From NCBI RefSeq assembly GCF_029870285.1, contig NZ_JACSYA010000012.1, positions 62,001-126,000 of the forward strand: a stretch of DNA of 64,000 nucleotides. The letters are read 5' to 3'. The translations under genes and the position numbers were made by a program. The first letter of the stretch is position 1. Each line of letters starts with the position of its first letter. The notes beneath the pieces were generated by a model, which saw only the letters and a list, made by a program, of their open reading frames with translations, did no database searches and was not told the DNA's origin. Positions 1 through 8,362 of this stretch are shown one piece after another. The stretch is from Delftia sp. PS-11 (GTDB taxonomy: Bacteria > Pseudomonadota > Gammaproteobacteria > Burkholderiales > Burkholderiaceae_C).

Positions 1-1230
1 CCTGCGCTGCCTGCACTGGCCCAGTTCCGTGTGGAAGTGACCGGCGTAGGTCTGACGCAATTGCCGATTGCCATTGCATCTTTCAAAGGCGAGGGCCAGG
101 CGCCCGAGAAGATTGCGGCCATCATCCAGGCCGATCTGGAGCGCAGCGGCCAGTTCCGTGCTGTCGATACGGCGGGCGCCCAACTGGACGAAACCTCACG
201 CCCTGACCTGGCCATGTGGCGCCAGAAAAGTGCGGATTCGCTGGCCGTGGGCAGCATCTCACGCCTTGCCGATGGCCGCTATGACGTGCGCTTTCGCCTC
301 TGGGATGTGGTCAAGGGCCAGGATCTGGGTGGCCAGGGCTTTGCCGTCACCGCGGGCGATCTGCGCCTGGTGGCCCACCGCATCTCGGACTACATCTATG
401 AAAAGCTCACGGGTGAGAAGGGCGTGTTTTCCACACGCATCGCCTACGTGACCAAGGCGGGCGCCAACTACCGCCTGTGGGTGGCGGACGCCGACGGAGA
501 GAACGCCCAGTCCGCGCTGTCCAGCCCCGAACCCATCATCTCGCCGGCCTGGTCGCCCACGGGCACCCAACTGGCGTATGTGTCCTTCGAGTCGCGCAAG
601 CCCGTCGTCTATGTGCACGAAGTGGCCAGCGGCCGCCGCCGTCTGGTGGCAAACTTTCGTGGTTCCAACAGCGCGCCTGCCTGGTCGCCGGATGGCAACA
701 GCCTGGCTGTGACCCTGAGCCGCGACGGCGGCTCCCAACTGTACCTGATCAGCTCCCAGGGCGGCGAGCCCCGCCGCCTGATGCAAAGCAGCGGCATCGA
801 TACCGAACCGAACTTTTCCAGCGACGGCCGATCCATCTACTTCGTCAGTGACCGCGGCGGAGCGCCGCAGATCTACAGGGTGTCTGCCTCTGGAGGCAAC
901 GCAGAACGCGTGACCTTCTCCGGCAACTACAACATATCGCCCAGCGTCAGCCCTGACGGAAAGTGGCTGGCCTACATCTCGCGCGTGGGTGGCGGCTTCA
1001 AGCTGCATGTCATGGACCTGAGCACCGGCACAGCGAATGCCATCACCGACACGACGGCCGACGAAAGCCCGAGCTTCGCCCCCAACAGCCGCCTGATCGT
1101 CTATGCCACCTTGCAGCAGGGGCGGGAAGCCCTGATGACGACCACGCTGGACGGCAAGATCAAGGCCCGCCTGGCAGGACAGGGCGGAGACATCCGCGAG
1201 CCCGACTGGGGCCCGTTCCAGCGGCAGTGA
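1..1230 (+). CDS. tolB: TolB, Tol-Pal system periplasmic beta-propeller (5' truncated)
   Basis: Periplasmic component of the Tol-Pal envelope complex, which helps the outer membrane constrict at division. The reading frame is open from base 1, so the true start lies outside the window. The first visible residues (PALPALA then QFRVEV) look like the end of a signal peptide with its cleavage site. An N-terminal domain of about 130 residues is followed by repeated propeller blades with the WSPDG/SPDGKWLA-type motif (SPAWSPTGTQLAYVS, APAWSPDGNSLAVTL, SPSVSPDGKWLAYIS). It ends in EPDWGPF, typical for TolB. pal and cpoB follow on the same strand in the usual order. Confidence 0.95.
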   Translation, partial: PALPALAQFRVEVTGVGLTQLPIAIASFKGEGQAPEKIAAIIQADLERSGQFRAVDTAGAQLDETSRPDLAMWRQKSADSLAVGSISRLADGRYDVRFRLWDVVKGQDLGGQGFAVTAGDLRLVAHRISDYIYEKLTGEKGVFSTRIAYVTKAGANYRLWVADADGENAQSALSSPEPIISPAWSPTGTQLAYVSFESRKPVVYVHEVASGRRRLVANFRGSNSAPAWSPDGNSLAVTLSRDGGSQLYLISSQGGEPRRLMQSSGIDTEPNFSSDGRSIYFVSDRGGAPQIYRVSASGGNAERVTFSGNYNISPSVSPDGKWLAYISRVGGGFKLHVMDLSTGTANAITDTTADESPSFAPNSRLIVYATLQQGREALMTTTLDGKIKARLAGQGGDIREPDWGPFQRQ

Positions 1231-1295
1231 CATTCATCAGGCTTGTTTTTCAGTCAACTCAGTACGAAGTCCATCAGGACAAACGGAGCTTTTCT

Positions 1296-1835
1296 ATGAT
1301 CATCTTCAAACGACTTTCCCTGGCGATTGCCGTGGCCGCTCTGGTGGCCGGCTGCAGCTCGGGCGTCAAACTCGACGAAACCCCTGTCACTGACTCCAGT
1401 GCAGCAAGCACCGGCCAGGGCGGGGCAGGTTCTGGCGGCACCTCGCAAAGCGGTGTTTCGGGCGTGGACCTGAGCAGCTCCGCTGCTGACAAGGCAGGAC
1501 CCCAGGGCGTCAGCCGCATCGTCTACTTCGACTTCGACAGCTATGTCGTCAAGCCGGAAGCCCAGCCTCAGATCGAAGCCCATGCCCGCTTCCTGAAGGC
1601 ATCGCCTGCACGCAAGGTGCAGATCGAAGGCCATACCGACGAGCGCGGCGGCCGCGAGTACAACTTGGCTCTGGGTCAGAAACGTGCAGAGGCCGTGCGC
1701 CGCTCCCTGAGCCTGCTGGGTGTGAACGACGCACAGATGGAAGCCGTGAGCTATGGCAAGGAAAAGCCCGCTGCCGAAGGCCATGGCGAGGCTGCCTACG
1801 CCCAGAACCGCCGCGCTGAACTGTCCTACCGCTGA
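1296..1835 (+). CDS. pal: Pal, peptidoglycan-associated lipoprotein
   Basis: Outer-membrane lipoprotein that holds peptidoglycan through an OmpA-like domain and pairs with TolB. The 179-residue product starts MIIFKRLS. A hydrophobic signal follows, with lipobox LVAGC (lipidated Cys near residue 20) and then a Ser/Gly-rich linker. The C-terminal OmpA-like domain has YFDFDSYVVKPE and the peptidoglycan-binding signature EGHTDERGGREYNLALGQKR. It begins 65 bp after tolB, and its stop overlaps the cpoB start (TGATG), so the two are probably translationally coupled. Confidence 0.96.
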   Translation: MIIFKRLSLAIAVAALVAGCSSGVKLDETPVTDSSAASTGQGGAGSGGTSQSGVSGVDLSSSAADKAGPQGVSRIVYFDFDSYVVKPEAQPQIEAHARFLKASPARKVQIEGHTDERGGREYNLALGQKRAEAVRRSLSLLGVNDAQMEAVSYGKEKPAAEGHGEAAYAQNRRAELSYR

Positions 1836-2617
1836 TGAACATGTTGCGCTCCCCGATCCTGCACCGGACTGCGCTGCGCACGCTGCTCGCGGCTGGTTTG
1901 CTGACTGGCTATGCGTGCAGCGGACACGCTGCGCTGTTTGGCGATGACGAGGCGCGCCGCGCCATCCTTGAAATGCGCCAGCGCGTGGACAGCGTGCAGC
2001 AGACCCAGCAGCGCATGAGCGAAGAAAGCGCGCAGACGCGCCGCAGCATGCTGGAGCTGCAATCGCAGATCGAGCAACTCAAGTCCGAGCAGGCCAAGCT
2101 GCGCGGGCAAAACGAGCAGTTGCTGCGCGATGTGGCCGAATTGCAGCGCGGGCAGCGCGACATCGCCAAAGGCGTGGATGAACGCCTGCGCCAGTTCGAG
2201 CCCGTCACCGTGACCGTTGACGGGCAGGAGTTCGCTGCCGATCCCAACGAGAAGCGCGACTTCGAGGCCGCACTGGCCAAGTTCCGCAGTGGCAGCTTCC
2301 CAGAAGCGGCAACGGCCTTCGCCTCCTTCATGGGCCAATGGCCCAAAAGCGGCTACGGGCCGTCGGCACGCTTTTGGCTGGGCAATGCGCAATACGCTGC
2401 GCGAAGCTACAAGGAAGCCATGGCGAACTTCCGGATCCTGCTCAACGGATCGCCCATGCACGCACGGGCGCCGGAAGCTGCGCTGGCCATTGCCAACTGC
2501 CAGATCGAGCTCAAGGACACCAAGGCCGCGCGCAAGACGCTGGAAGACCTGATCAAGGCCTATCCGAACTCCGAAGCCGCTTCCGCAGGCAAGAACCGTC
2601 TGGCCAGCCTCAAGTGA
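1835..2617 (+). CDS. cpoB: CpoB/YbgF, Tol-Pal associated TPR coordinator
   Basis: Periplasmic protein that links Tol-Pal action to peptidoglycan synthesis at the septum (family knowledge). The 260-residue product has an N-terminal signal (LLAAGLLTGYACSGHA) and then a long heptad-like coiled coil (about residues 40-115, rich in E, Q and R) for trimerisation. A C-terminal TPR region follows (FEAALAKFRSGSFPEAATAF, then ARFWLGNAQYAARSYKEAM). It sits directly behind pal and overlaps the next gene by one base. Confidence 0.93.
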   Translation: MNMLRSPILHRTALRTLLAAGLLTGYACSGHAALFGDDEARRAILEMRQRVDSVQQTQQRMSEESAQTRRSMLELQSQIEQLKSEQAKLRGQNEQLLRDVAELQRGQRDIAKGVDERLRQFEPVTVTVDGQEFAADPNEKRDFEAALAKFRSGSFPEAATAFASFMGQWPKSGYGPSARFWLGNAQYAARSYKEAMANFRILLNGSPMHARAPEAALAIANCQIELKDTKAARKTLEDLIKAYPNSEAASAGKNRLASLK

Positions 2618-3450
2618 TGACCATGGTTTCTTCGCCCCTCTCGGGCACGGAACAGACAGCGCCTGCCACAGGCGCTGTTTTTTCTGATGCCGATCTGCAG
2701 CGCCGCTTTGGCGGGCTGGAGCGCCTTTATGGCGTGCAAGGCGCGGCGCGCATACGCGCCGCCCACGTCGTCGTCGTCGGCATCGGCGGCGTTGGTTCCT
2801 GGACTGCTGAGGCGCTGGCGCGCAGCGGCGTAGGGGAACTGACGCTGATCGACATGGACCATATCGCCGAATCCAACATCAACCGCCAGATTCACGCCCT
2901 CACCACCACCGTGGGGCAGGCCAAGATCGACGCTATGCGCGAGCGCATTGCGGCCATCAACCCCGCCTGCCGTGTGCACTGCGTTGATGATTTCGTGGAT
3001 GCCGGCAACTGGAGCAGCCTGCTGCCGCAAGGCGCCGACGCCGTGATCGATGCCTGCGACCAGGTCCAGGCCAAGACCGCTATGGCAGCCCATGCCCGCG
3101 CCACGCGCCAGTGCTTCATCTCGGTGGGCGCTGCGGGCGGCAAGCGCCTTGCGCACAAGGTGGACATTGACGATCTCAGTGCCACCACGCACGACCCGTT
3201 GCTGGCGCAACTGCGCTACCGTCTTCGCCGCCAGCATGGCGCCCCCAGGGACGGCAAGCGCATCGGCGTGGCCTGTGTTTTCAGCCGTGAATCTGTCGCA
3301 CCACCGGACGCCTCATGCGCCATCGAAGGCGATGGCACACTCAACTGCCATGGCTATGGCTCGGTGGTATCCGTCACTGCCACCTTCGGCCAGTGCGCAG
3401 CGGGCTGGGTGATCGATCAGCTGAGTCGACGTGATTCTTGCGGCACCTGA
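2617..3450 (+). CDS. tcdA: TcdA, tRNA threonylcarbamoyladenosine dehydratase
   Basis: E1/ThiF-like enzyme that cyclises t6A to ct6A at position 37 of ANN-decoding tRNAs using ATP. The nucleotide-binding loop is VVVVGIGGVGSWTAEALARSG, followed by the acidic LIDMDHIAESNINRQIHA segment typical of the TcdA/CsdL branch. The ATG at 2617 overlaps the cpoB stop (TGATG); a second ATG six bases later is an alternative. The product is 277 residues, within the normal range. A tRNA-Lys gene, a natural target of t6A modification, lies immediately downstream. Confidence 0.9.
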   Translation: MTMVSSPLSGTEQTAPATGAVFSDADLQRRFGGLERLYGVQGAARIRAAHVVVVGIGGVGSWTAEALARSGVGELTLIDMDHIAESNINRQIHALTTTVGQAKIDAMRERIAAINPACRVHCVDDFVDAGNWSSLLPQGADAVIDACDQVQAKTAMAAHARATRQCFISVGAAGGKRLAHKVDIDDLSATTHDPLLAQLRYRLRRQHGAPRDGKRIGVACVFSRESVAPPDASCAIEGDGTLNCHGYGSVVSVTATFGQCAAGWVIDQLSRRDSCGT

Positions 3451-3465
3451 TTTTGCTGCTATAAT
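3438..3465 (+). promoter_or_regulatory. Sigma-70 type promoter of tRNA-Lys
   Basis: TTGCGG at 3438-3443 and a perfect TATAAT at 3460-3465 are separated by 16 bp, and the mature tRNA starts 43 bp further on. The -35 box overlaps the 3' end of tcdA. Confidence 0.7.
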
Positions 3466-3507
3466 TTAATTCTTCGCAAAGCAGCGGTACGCTGCAATGT
3501 GTAGTCA

Positions 3508-3583
3508 GGGTCTTTAGCTCAGTCGGTAGAGCAGCGGACTTTTAATCCGTTGGTCGCGAGTTCGAATCTCGCAGGACCCACCA
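3508..3583 (+). tRNA. tRNA-Lys (anticodon TTT)
   Basis: A 76-nt cloverleaf with encoded CCA. The acceptor stem pairs GGGTCTT with the end before ACCA, and the D arm reads AGCTCAGTCGGTAGAGC. The anticodon loop is CTTTTAA (anticodon TTT), and the T arm has GTTCGAATC. A decayed copy of its 3' part occurs at 47267-47313 inside the integrated element. Confidence 0.97.
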
Positions 3584-3595
3584 GTAAATACGCCC

Positions 3596-3633
3596 AAGCC
3601 GCGCTATCATAAAGGTAGCGCGGCTTTTGTTTT
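3596..3633 (+). terminator. Rho-independent terminator after tRNA-Lys
   Basis: The stem AAGCCGCGCTA pairs with TAGCGCGGCTT around a short loop and is followed by a T-rich tract (TTTTGTTTTATT). It lies 13 bp after the tRNA. Confidence 0.85.
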
Positions 3634-3699
3634 ATTCTCAATTGCGAACGGGTTTGCAGTTCCTGCGAGCGCATAGATGCAGCCATCAAGGCCGCTGCA

Positions 3700-4314
3700 T
3701 CAATCTGCGATGGCGTGTAGCACCAGTTCCACGGTAGTGGCAAAGCCATCGGCTTCGGCCACGGTTTTGACGTCTACGATGTCGAATTTTGCCCCTGACA
3801 GGTCGTTATCCAACTGGTGCAGGTATGCCGTTGCGCTGGCATCATCGCCGACCTGAACGAACAAAAACGTCAAGGCATCATCCGTTTCCTGGCGGTTGGC
3901 GGCATCCAGAATGACTTTTGCCGCTGCCTTGCTATCATCGGGGACGCCATCCGTAAAGATGAGCACGAAGTCTTTTTTGTCGCTTTTGCCTGCCAGCTTC
4001 AGCGTCTCTGACAGTGCTTCGGCAAGCGGCGTTGATCCACGTGGTGAAGTACTGGCAAAGGTTTCGCGTACTTTGTCGCTGCCGACGCCGTTGTATGTCC
4101 AGATGTTGCGGCCTCCGAACAAAACCAGTCCGATGCCATCAGCATCTATTTTTTCAAGATCACGGATAAATGTAAGGGCTGACTCCTGTACCGACTGCCA
4201 GCGAGTGACGCTGGAGCCGGCCTTGACAGGCTCACCCATCGAGCCGGAGGTATCTATCGCGACGATGAAGTCGTACTCGGACAGTCTTGCGAGCGCAGCC
4301 TGATGTTCAGACAT
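3700..4314 (-). CDS. VWA-domain protein (TerY/YegL-like)
   Basis: A 204-residue protein that is essentially a single von Willebrand factor A domain. The MIDAS motif DTSGS is near residue 20 (FIVAIDTSGSMGEP), the second MIDAS threonine region is GSTPLAEAL, and the acidic residue falls in FTDGVPDD. I chose the start at 4314 because AAGGA lies just upstream on the minus strand; an open frame extends further but without a ribosome site. No signal or membrane segment is seen, so it is probably cytoplasmic. It stands alone, without the kinase or phosphatase partners seen in TerY gene groups. Its role is unknown. Confidence 0.8.
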   Translation of the reverse strand: MSEHQAALARLSEYDFIVAIDTSGSMGEPVKAGSSVTRWQSVQESALTFIRDLEKIDADGIGLVLFGGRNIWTYNGVGSDKVRETFASTSPRGSTPLAEALSETLKLAGKSDKKDFVLIFTDGVPDDSKAAAKVILDAANRQETDDALTFLFVQVGDDASATAYLHQLDNDLSGAKFDIVDVKTVAEADGFATTVELVLHAIAD

Positions 4315-4631
4315 GGATTTCCTTGAAGTGCGATGAAGCTGGTGCGACAGTATGAATGAAGCACTCCAACCAAAAAATTTCAACGCAGCTGGCAATGAAG
4401 CTTGGTAGGTTCCGGGGTCTGACTGCGCAGCAAAGCCTGCTGCGCTGACTGCGAGCAATCTGGTGCTGCCGCCTCTGGGTGGGTTATGTATGCCCCGTTA
4501 GTGCTGGTGTCTGATCAGGATTTCATGAGGCTGACCGAGTGGCCCGACAAGACCATGGCTGCAGCGGCGTTGGGCTTGGCAGTCATAGAATCAGGGGCTG
4601 TTTCTCCTGTTCCTCCCAGGCTTTCTTTTCC

Positions 4632-5933
4632 ATGTCCAATCTCATCGTCCACGGTGGCACGCCCTTGCGCGGTCGCGTCGTTCCCTCTGCCAACAAGAAC
4701 GCGGTACTGCCTGTGCTGTGCGCCACTCTGCTGACCGACCAGCCCCTGACACTGCGCGGTGTGCCGGACATCACAGACGTGCGCAAAATTCTGGATATCT
4801 TCCGCACGCTGGGCAGCGAAGTGCGCCTGGACGAGTCCACGCGTACTCTGGAGTTGCACCATCGCGATACGCGATTCGACGCAGCTCTGCACCGGCTGCC
4901 AGAAGAGATGCGCTCTTCTATCATGCTGGTGCCGCCTCTGCTGGCGCGTTTCGGTGTCGCCCGGTTGGAGGACAACGTCAAGGGTTGTACGCTGGGCGTG
5001 CGAGAAATTGATCCGCACGTTGATATCTTCCGCTCCTTTGGCGGCGAGGTGCAGCGCGAAAGCGGCTCGCTGCTGGTGCGCAGTGCTGGAGCACTCAAGG
5101 CAGTGCGCCACTGGCTGGATTATGCTTCCGTCACCGCTACCGAAAATTTCGTGCTGTGTGCTGCAGCTGCGCAGGGCGAATCCGTGCTGACCAATGCGGC
5201 TTGCGAGCCTCATGTGCAGGAGTTCTGCCGCTTCATGTCCATGATGGGGGCAGATATTGATGGAATTGGTACCTCGCGGCTGACCGTGCGCGGTGGTGTG
5301 CCGCTGTCCGGTGGGGAATTCACTTTTGAAGAGGACTTCCACGAGATCACGACTTTTCTTGCGCTAGGCGCCATCACGGGGGGGGAGGTGGAAGTCCGCA
5401 ACAGCACGCCCGATAATTTTCCGCTGATCGACCGTACCTTCGCAAAGTTCGGTGTGAAGGTGGAGCACAGCGATGGGTGGTCGCGTGCGTTGCGTACAGG
5501 GCCGCTGAAAGTGCAGACGCCTTTCACAAGCAACGTGCTGACCAAGGTGGAAGCGGCACCGTGGCCTTATTTTCCCGTAGATTTGCTGCCCATTTTCATT
5601 GCGCTGGGAGTGAATGCCCAAGGCAATGCGCTGTTCTGGAATAAAATCTATGATGGCGCGCTGGGGTGGACCAGCGAGCTGTCCAAGTTTGGCGCACACG
5701 TGTTCTCTTCGGACCCTCACCGTGTCGTGACGTTTGGCGGTAGCCCCCTGGTTCCTGCTGTTGTCGAGAGCCCTTACATCATCCGTGTGGCGATTGCGCT
5801 GTTCATGGTGGCCAGCAGCATTGAGGGACGTTCCGAAATTCGCAATGCCACGCCGATCCGTCGGGCACATCCGCGGTTTGTTGAAAATCTGCGTAGCCTT
5901 GGTGCGCGGGTGGAGTGGACGAACGGGCAGTGA
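4632..5933 (+). CDS. MurA-family UDP-GlcNAc 1-carboxyvinyltransferase
   Basis: EPSP-synthase-fold enzyme of the MurA family, which transfers enolpyruvate from PEP to UDP-GlcNAc in the first committed step of peptidoglycan synthesis. The 433-residue product has the K22-N23 pair (SANKNAVLPVLC) and the catalytic loop cysteine C119 (GCTLGVREIDPH), the residue attacked by fosfomycin in MurA. The loop and overall sequence differ from the usual proteobacterial MurA (which has GAIGAR-type wording). It is also not in the hisG-proximal context usual for betaproteobacterial murA. I therefore read it as a second, divergent paralogue (MurA2-like), probably active. Confidence 0.8.
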   Translation: MSNLIVHGGTPLRGRVVPSANKNAVLPVLCATLLTDQPLTLRGVPDITDVRKILDIFRTLGSEVRLDESTRTLELHHRDTRFDAALHRLPEEMRSSIMLVPPLLARFGVARLEDNVKGCTLGVREIDPHVDIFRSFGGEVQRESGSLLVRSAGALKAVRHWLDYASVTATENFVLCAAAAQGESVLTNAACEPHVQEFCRFMSMMGADIDGIGTSRLTVRGGVPLSGGEFTFEEDFHEITTFLALGAITGGEVEVRNSTPDNFPLIDRTFAKFGVKVEHSDGWSRALRTGPLKVQTPFTSNVLTKVEAAPWPYFPVDLLPIFIALGVNAQGNALFWNKIYDGALGWTSELSKFGAHVFSSDPHRVVTFGGSPLVPAVVESPYIIRVAIALFMVASSIEGRSEIRNATPIRRAHPRFVENLRSLGARVEWTNGQ

Positions 5934-6430
5934 CGGCACCGCTGCTGGTGTTTTGTGACTTGCAAGTCGACGAAGACGTTGGTGCCGGCACAAAGTGAAG
6001 TGCTGGCACCAAGTGCCTCATGTGGGCTGTGCCTGTCCTGCCAGCGATGGACGCGATGGCGCGCAAAATTGCGTCTGCTCGGCACGTGCGCGGTTCCATG
6101 TCAGACGCACATCGGTCTGCTCAGCTGATCGGTAGACGAAGCCGCGTGCCAGCAGACCACCGCCGCTGGGCAGTGTGGGCTGGCGCGAAGAGGTTGGCAG
6201 CGATTGATGCATACGGGCCTCCATGCTGGGGCGCTGGCTTGCAATTGCGCCCATGCCAATCTAGAAGATACACCTTCTGACAAGTCGCGTGTACTGTCGA
6301 CTTGCATCAATTTGCGATTGCTGGTCAGTGTTTTCCTGGGACCGGGCATACAGCGTGTGGTTTTTGCCCCTGTTTAGGCCTTGTTGCACAAGCCCCGTTT
6401 GACACGGCCTGACCAACTCCTGACGAAGTT
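5934..6430. other. Intergenic stretch with one possible short gene and an IS-end-like sequence
   Basis: About 500 bp between the murA paralogue and the tRNA-Gly region. The only gene-like content is the short minus-strand frame at 6018-6212. At 6377-6392 the sequence GGCCTTGTTGCACAAG is close to the terminal repeat of the IS at 49069 (GGCTTTGTTGCACAAA). No partner end was found, so it may be a relic or chance. Nothing else recognised. Confidence 0.4.
6018..6212 (-). CDS. Small hypothetical protein
   Basis: A 64-residue frame starting MHQSLPTSSRQPTLP, with GGAGG seven bases before the ATG on the minus strand. That ribosome site decides this start over the longer frame from 6254. It ends with a basic, Arg-rich segment (VRLTWNRARAEQ). 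No known domain. It is convergent with the murA paralogue. Confidence 0.4.
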   Translation of the reverse strand: MHQSLPTSSRQPTLPSGGGLLARGFVYRSAEQTDVRLTWNRARAEQTQFCAPSRPSLAGQAQPT

Positions 6431-6613
6431 ATGCCACGGCCACCGTCACCGGGCGACTACGAACTCAAGACGGCAGTGCTTGAGGGCGTAATCGAGGAAT
6501 TTGAAAGGGGGAGTGCTACAGAAAAAGAAGCAGCAGAGGGGCTCAAAGTCATCCTCAAAGCATTCCCTGCTGGGAAGCTGGAGCGGGCGATGGGAATCGA
6601 ACCCACGTCTTGA
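6431..6613 (+). CDS. Doubtful short frame or gene remnant
   Basis: A 60-codon frame whose middle part (TAVLEGVIEEFERGSATEKE) looks protein-like. Its last third runs antisense through tRNA-Gly and is an artefact of it. If real, it is probably the 5' remnant of a gene. No family recognised. Confidence 0.2.
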   Translation: MPRPPSPGDYELKTAVLEGVIEEFERGSATEKEAAEGLKVILKAFPAGKLERAMGIEPTS

Positions 6614-6652
6614 GCTTGGGAAGCTCAGGTCCTGCCATTGAACGACGCCCGC
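6579..6652 (-). tRNA. tRNA-Gly (anticodon CCC), prophage integration target
   Basis: A 74-nt minus-strand tRNA with encoded CCA (plus-strand TGG at 6579-6581). The acceptor GCGGGCG pairs with CGCCCGC, the anticodon loop is TTCCCAA (CCC), and the T arm is GTGGGTTCGATTCCCAT. Its first 21 nt are part of the duplicated attachment core. In this lysogen, the upstream DNA of the tRNA, where its promoter should be, belongs to the prophage. Confidence 0.93.
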
Positions 6653-6653
6653 T
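6632..6653. repeat. attL core
   Basis: A 22-bp sequence (starting CTGCCATTGAACGACG, ending CCCGCT) that recurs exactly at 50229-50250. It corresponds to tRNA-Gly nucleotides 1-21 plus one base. Flanking bases differ on both sides, which fixes the core limits. Confidence 0.9.
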
Positions 6654-6780
6654 TAACCTAAGTGCCTGCCGTGCTTCGATTTTTTGCTGCAAGTGGCTGA
6701 TTTCCAAGAGGTTTTCAGCAGTTTTGCAGCTTGATTTCGATGTTTTTGGCTTACCGAAATCTATCTACACTTACGGCTTT

Positions 6781-6838
6781 GGCGTAGGTTCTGGCGTAAG
6801 TTTTTTGACCTACGCCGTCGAGGTGAAAAACCTACGCC
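6781..6838. repeat. Putative integrase arm-binding repeats, left end
   Basis: Two direct copies, GGCGTAGGTT (6781-6790) and GGCGTAAGTT (6793-6802), start 12 bp apart. Two inverted copies follow at 6807-6816 and 6829-6838 (GGCGTAGGTC and GGCGTAGGTT on the minus strand). The same decamer with the same 12-bp period is found near attR. They sit between attL and the integrase start, where arm-type sites are expected. Confidence 0.65.
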
Positions 6839-6858
6839 TCAACATGTAGGAGATTGTA

Positions 6859-8142
6859 GTGCTATTTGATTCGCGGGCCGCAAAAATGCTGCAGCCAGGT
6901 GCGCACTTGCTCGTCCAGGGGTGTGATGGCCTGCGGCTGGTTGCCTCTCAAAGTCGCAAAACTTGGACGTATCGCTACAAGGATCAGGCAGGGCTGATGA
7001 AGCAAGTCCGGCTGGGGCACTGGCCAGAAATGTCATTGTCGGATGCGGTCTCTGCGTGGGGTGAAAAGCGGGATGGTCGTAGTGCTGGCGTGGATCCTGC
7101 AGCTGCTCGCAAGAAGGCAGCCCAGGCGAAGAGTGCGCCTGCAGTGCCGACGACTGTGCGCGAGCTGCTGGAGTCGTTCCGCGATCACCTGGCGGGCCTG
7201 CGCCAGGCCGAGGGCGCGGCCAGGGCATGGAGTGCGCTGGAGCGCATGCTCGATGAGGAGCCCGTGCTGTCCAAGACGGCGCCGCACGATGTGACCCGTG
7301 CTCAGGCTTATGAGGTGCTGGATAAGCGGCGAGACCTGCCAGCTGCTGCCAAAAAGCTGCGGGCCTTGTTGGGTCAGGCATGGGATTGGGGGTTGGATGC
7401 CGGCAAGATCGATGCGTCGGCGCACAACTGGTGGCGCAGTCTGCTCAAGGGGCAGCTGCGCTCAAAAGGCAAAATCATTGGGGGGGAGCATGTCGGGTTT
7501 CAGCGCCGGGTGCTGTCACAGGCAGAGCTTAAGAAGCTCCTGCCCTGGGCCCGGGCGAACATGTCGCAGAGCGCGTTGGATGGGCTGCTGCTGTATCTCT
7601 ACACCGGCATGCGGGGTGTTGAGATTTTTGCCCTGCGCACTGAGTACGTGGCGCAGGAGGATGATGGATGGTGGATCACGTTCCCGGCCCATCTGCTCAA
7701 GATGGAGCGCGATGCGGATACGGTGGATCACCGGGTGCCATTGATTGGCGAGGCTCTTGAGATTGTCCAGCGCCGAATGGCTGGTGCCTGGGAGGGGTGG
7801 CTTTTTTATACAGGGCGGGGAGGCAAGTACCGCCCATACCATCGCAACACGTTTTCCAGCTATGTGTACTCGCTGATGCCTGATTCTGCGAAGGCAAAGC
7901 GCCGCGCCGGCGAGGGCTTGGTGTGTCCGGTCGTGGGTTGGTCGCCGCACGACTTGCGCCGCACAGCCCGAACGCTCCTCGGGGCGATTGATTGCCCCGA
8001 GGAGGTGGGGGAGGCCATCATCGGGCACAAGCAGCGCGTGATGGTGGCCAGCTACAACCTGCATACCTACGATGCGCAGAAGCGGCTGTGGGTGGAGCGT
8101 CTTCATCAAGCTCTGCGTAAAATTGAAGGCAATTTCATTTAG
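6859..8142 (+). CDS. Tyrosine recombinase / prophage integrase
   Basis: A 427-residue site-specific recombinase of the P4/DUF4102-type group. The N-terminal arm-binding part has SRKTWTYRYKDQAGLMKQVRLG. The catalytic residues can be seen: R252 (TGMRGVEIFALR), H364 and R367 (HDLRRT), the GH pair in EAIIGHK, and nucleophile Y399 (ASYNLHTYDAQ). It starts at GTG 6859, with AGGAG six bases upstream. It lies next to attL and reads away from it, and is presumed to recombine within the tRNA-Gly 5' sequence. Confidence 0.93.
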   Translation: MLFDSRAAKMLQPGAHLLVQGCDGLRLVASQSRKTWTYRYKDQAGLMKQVRLGHWPEMSLSDAVSAWGEKRDGRSAGVDPAAARKKAAQAKSAPAVPTTVRELLESFRDHLAGLRQAEGAARAWSALERMLDEEPVLSKTAPHDVTRAQAYEVLDKRRDLPAAAKKLRALLGQAWDWGLDAGKIDASAHNWWRSLLKGQLRSKGKIIGGEHVGFQRRVLSQAELKKLLPWARANMSQSALDGLLLYLYTGMRGVEIFALRTEYVAQEDDGWWITFPAHLLKMERDADTVDHRVPLIGEALEIVQRRMAGAWEGWLFYTGRGGKYRPYHRNTFSSYVYSLMPDSAKAKRRAGEGLVCPVVGWSPHDLRRTARTLLGAIDCPEEVGEAIIGHKQRVMVASYNLHTYDAQKRLWVERLHQALRKIEGNFI

Positions 8143-8362
8143 ATTTTTTAAAATACCTTGAGATCAAGGAAAATGAAATATATAAATTTTTGAAATGACT
8201 TGCCTGAAAATTAAATAATTATTCGAGGTGTGCAGGTCTTTTGTTATTTATGGTTTCTTATTTTATAAAACTAACAATTTCAATTTGCTGAATAAGTATA
8301 AATCATAGGATATAGAATTTCATTGTCTGTTAAAATCTGCCATAAACTATGGCGGAGTGGTC

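Noticed and set aside
6377-6392. IS-end-like sequence GGCCTTGTTGCACAAG left of the prophage
   Set aside because: Only one end was found and no transposase remnant lies nearby, so I do not call a mobile element.
6610-6849. Plus-strand frame between tRNA-Gly and the integrase
   Set aside because: It begins inside the tRNA, runs through the putative arm-site repeats and has no ribosome site; the repeats explain the sequence better.
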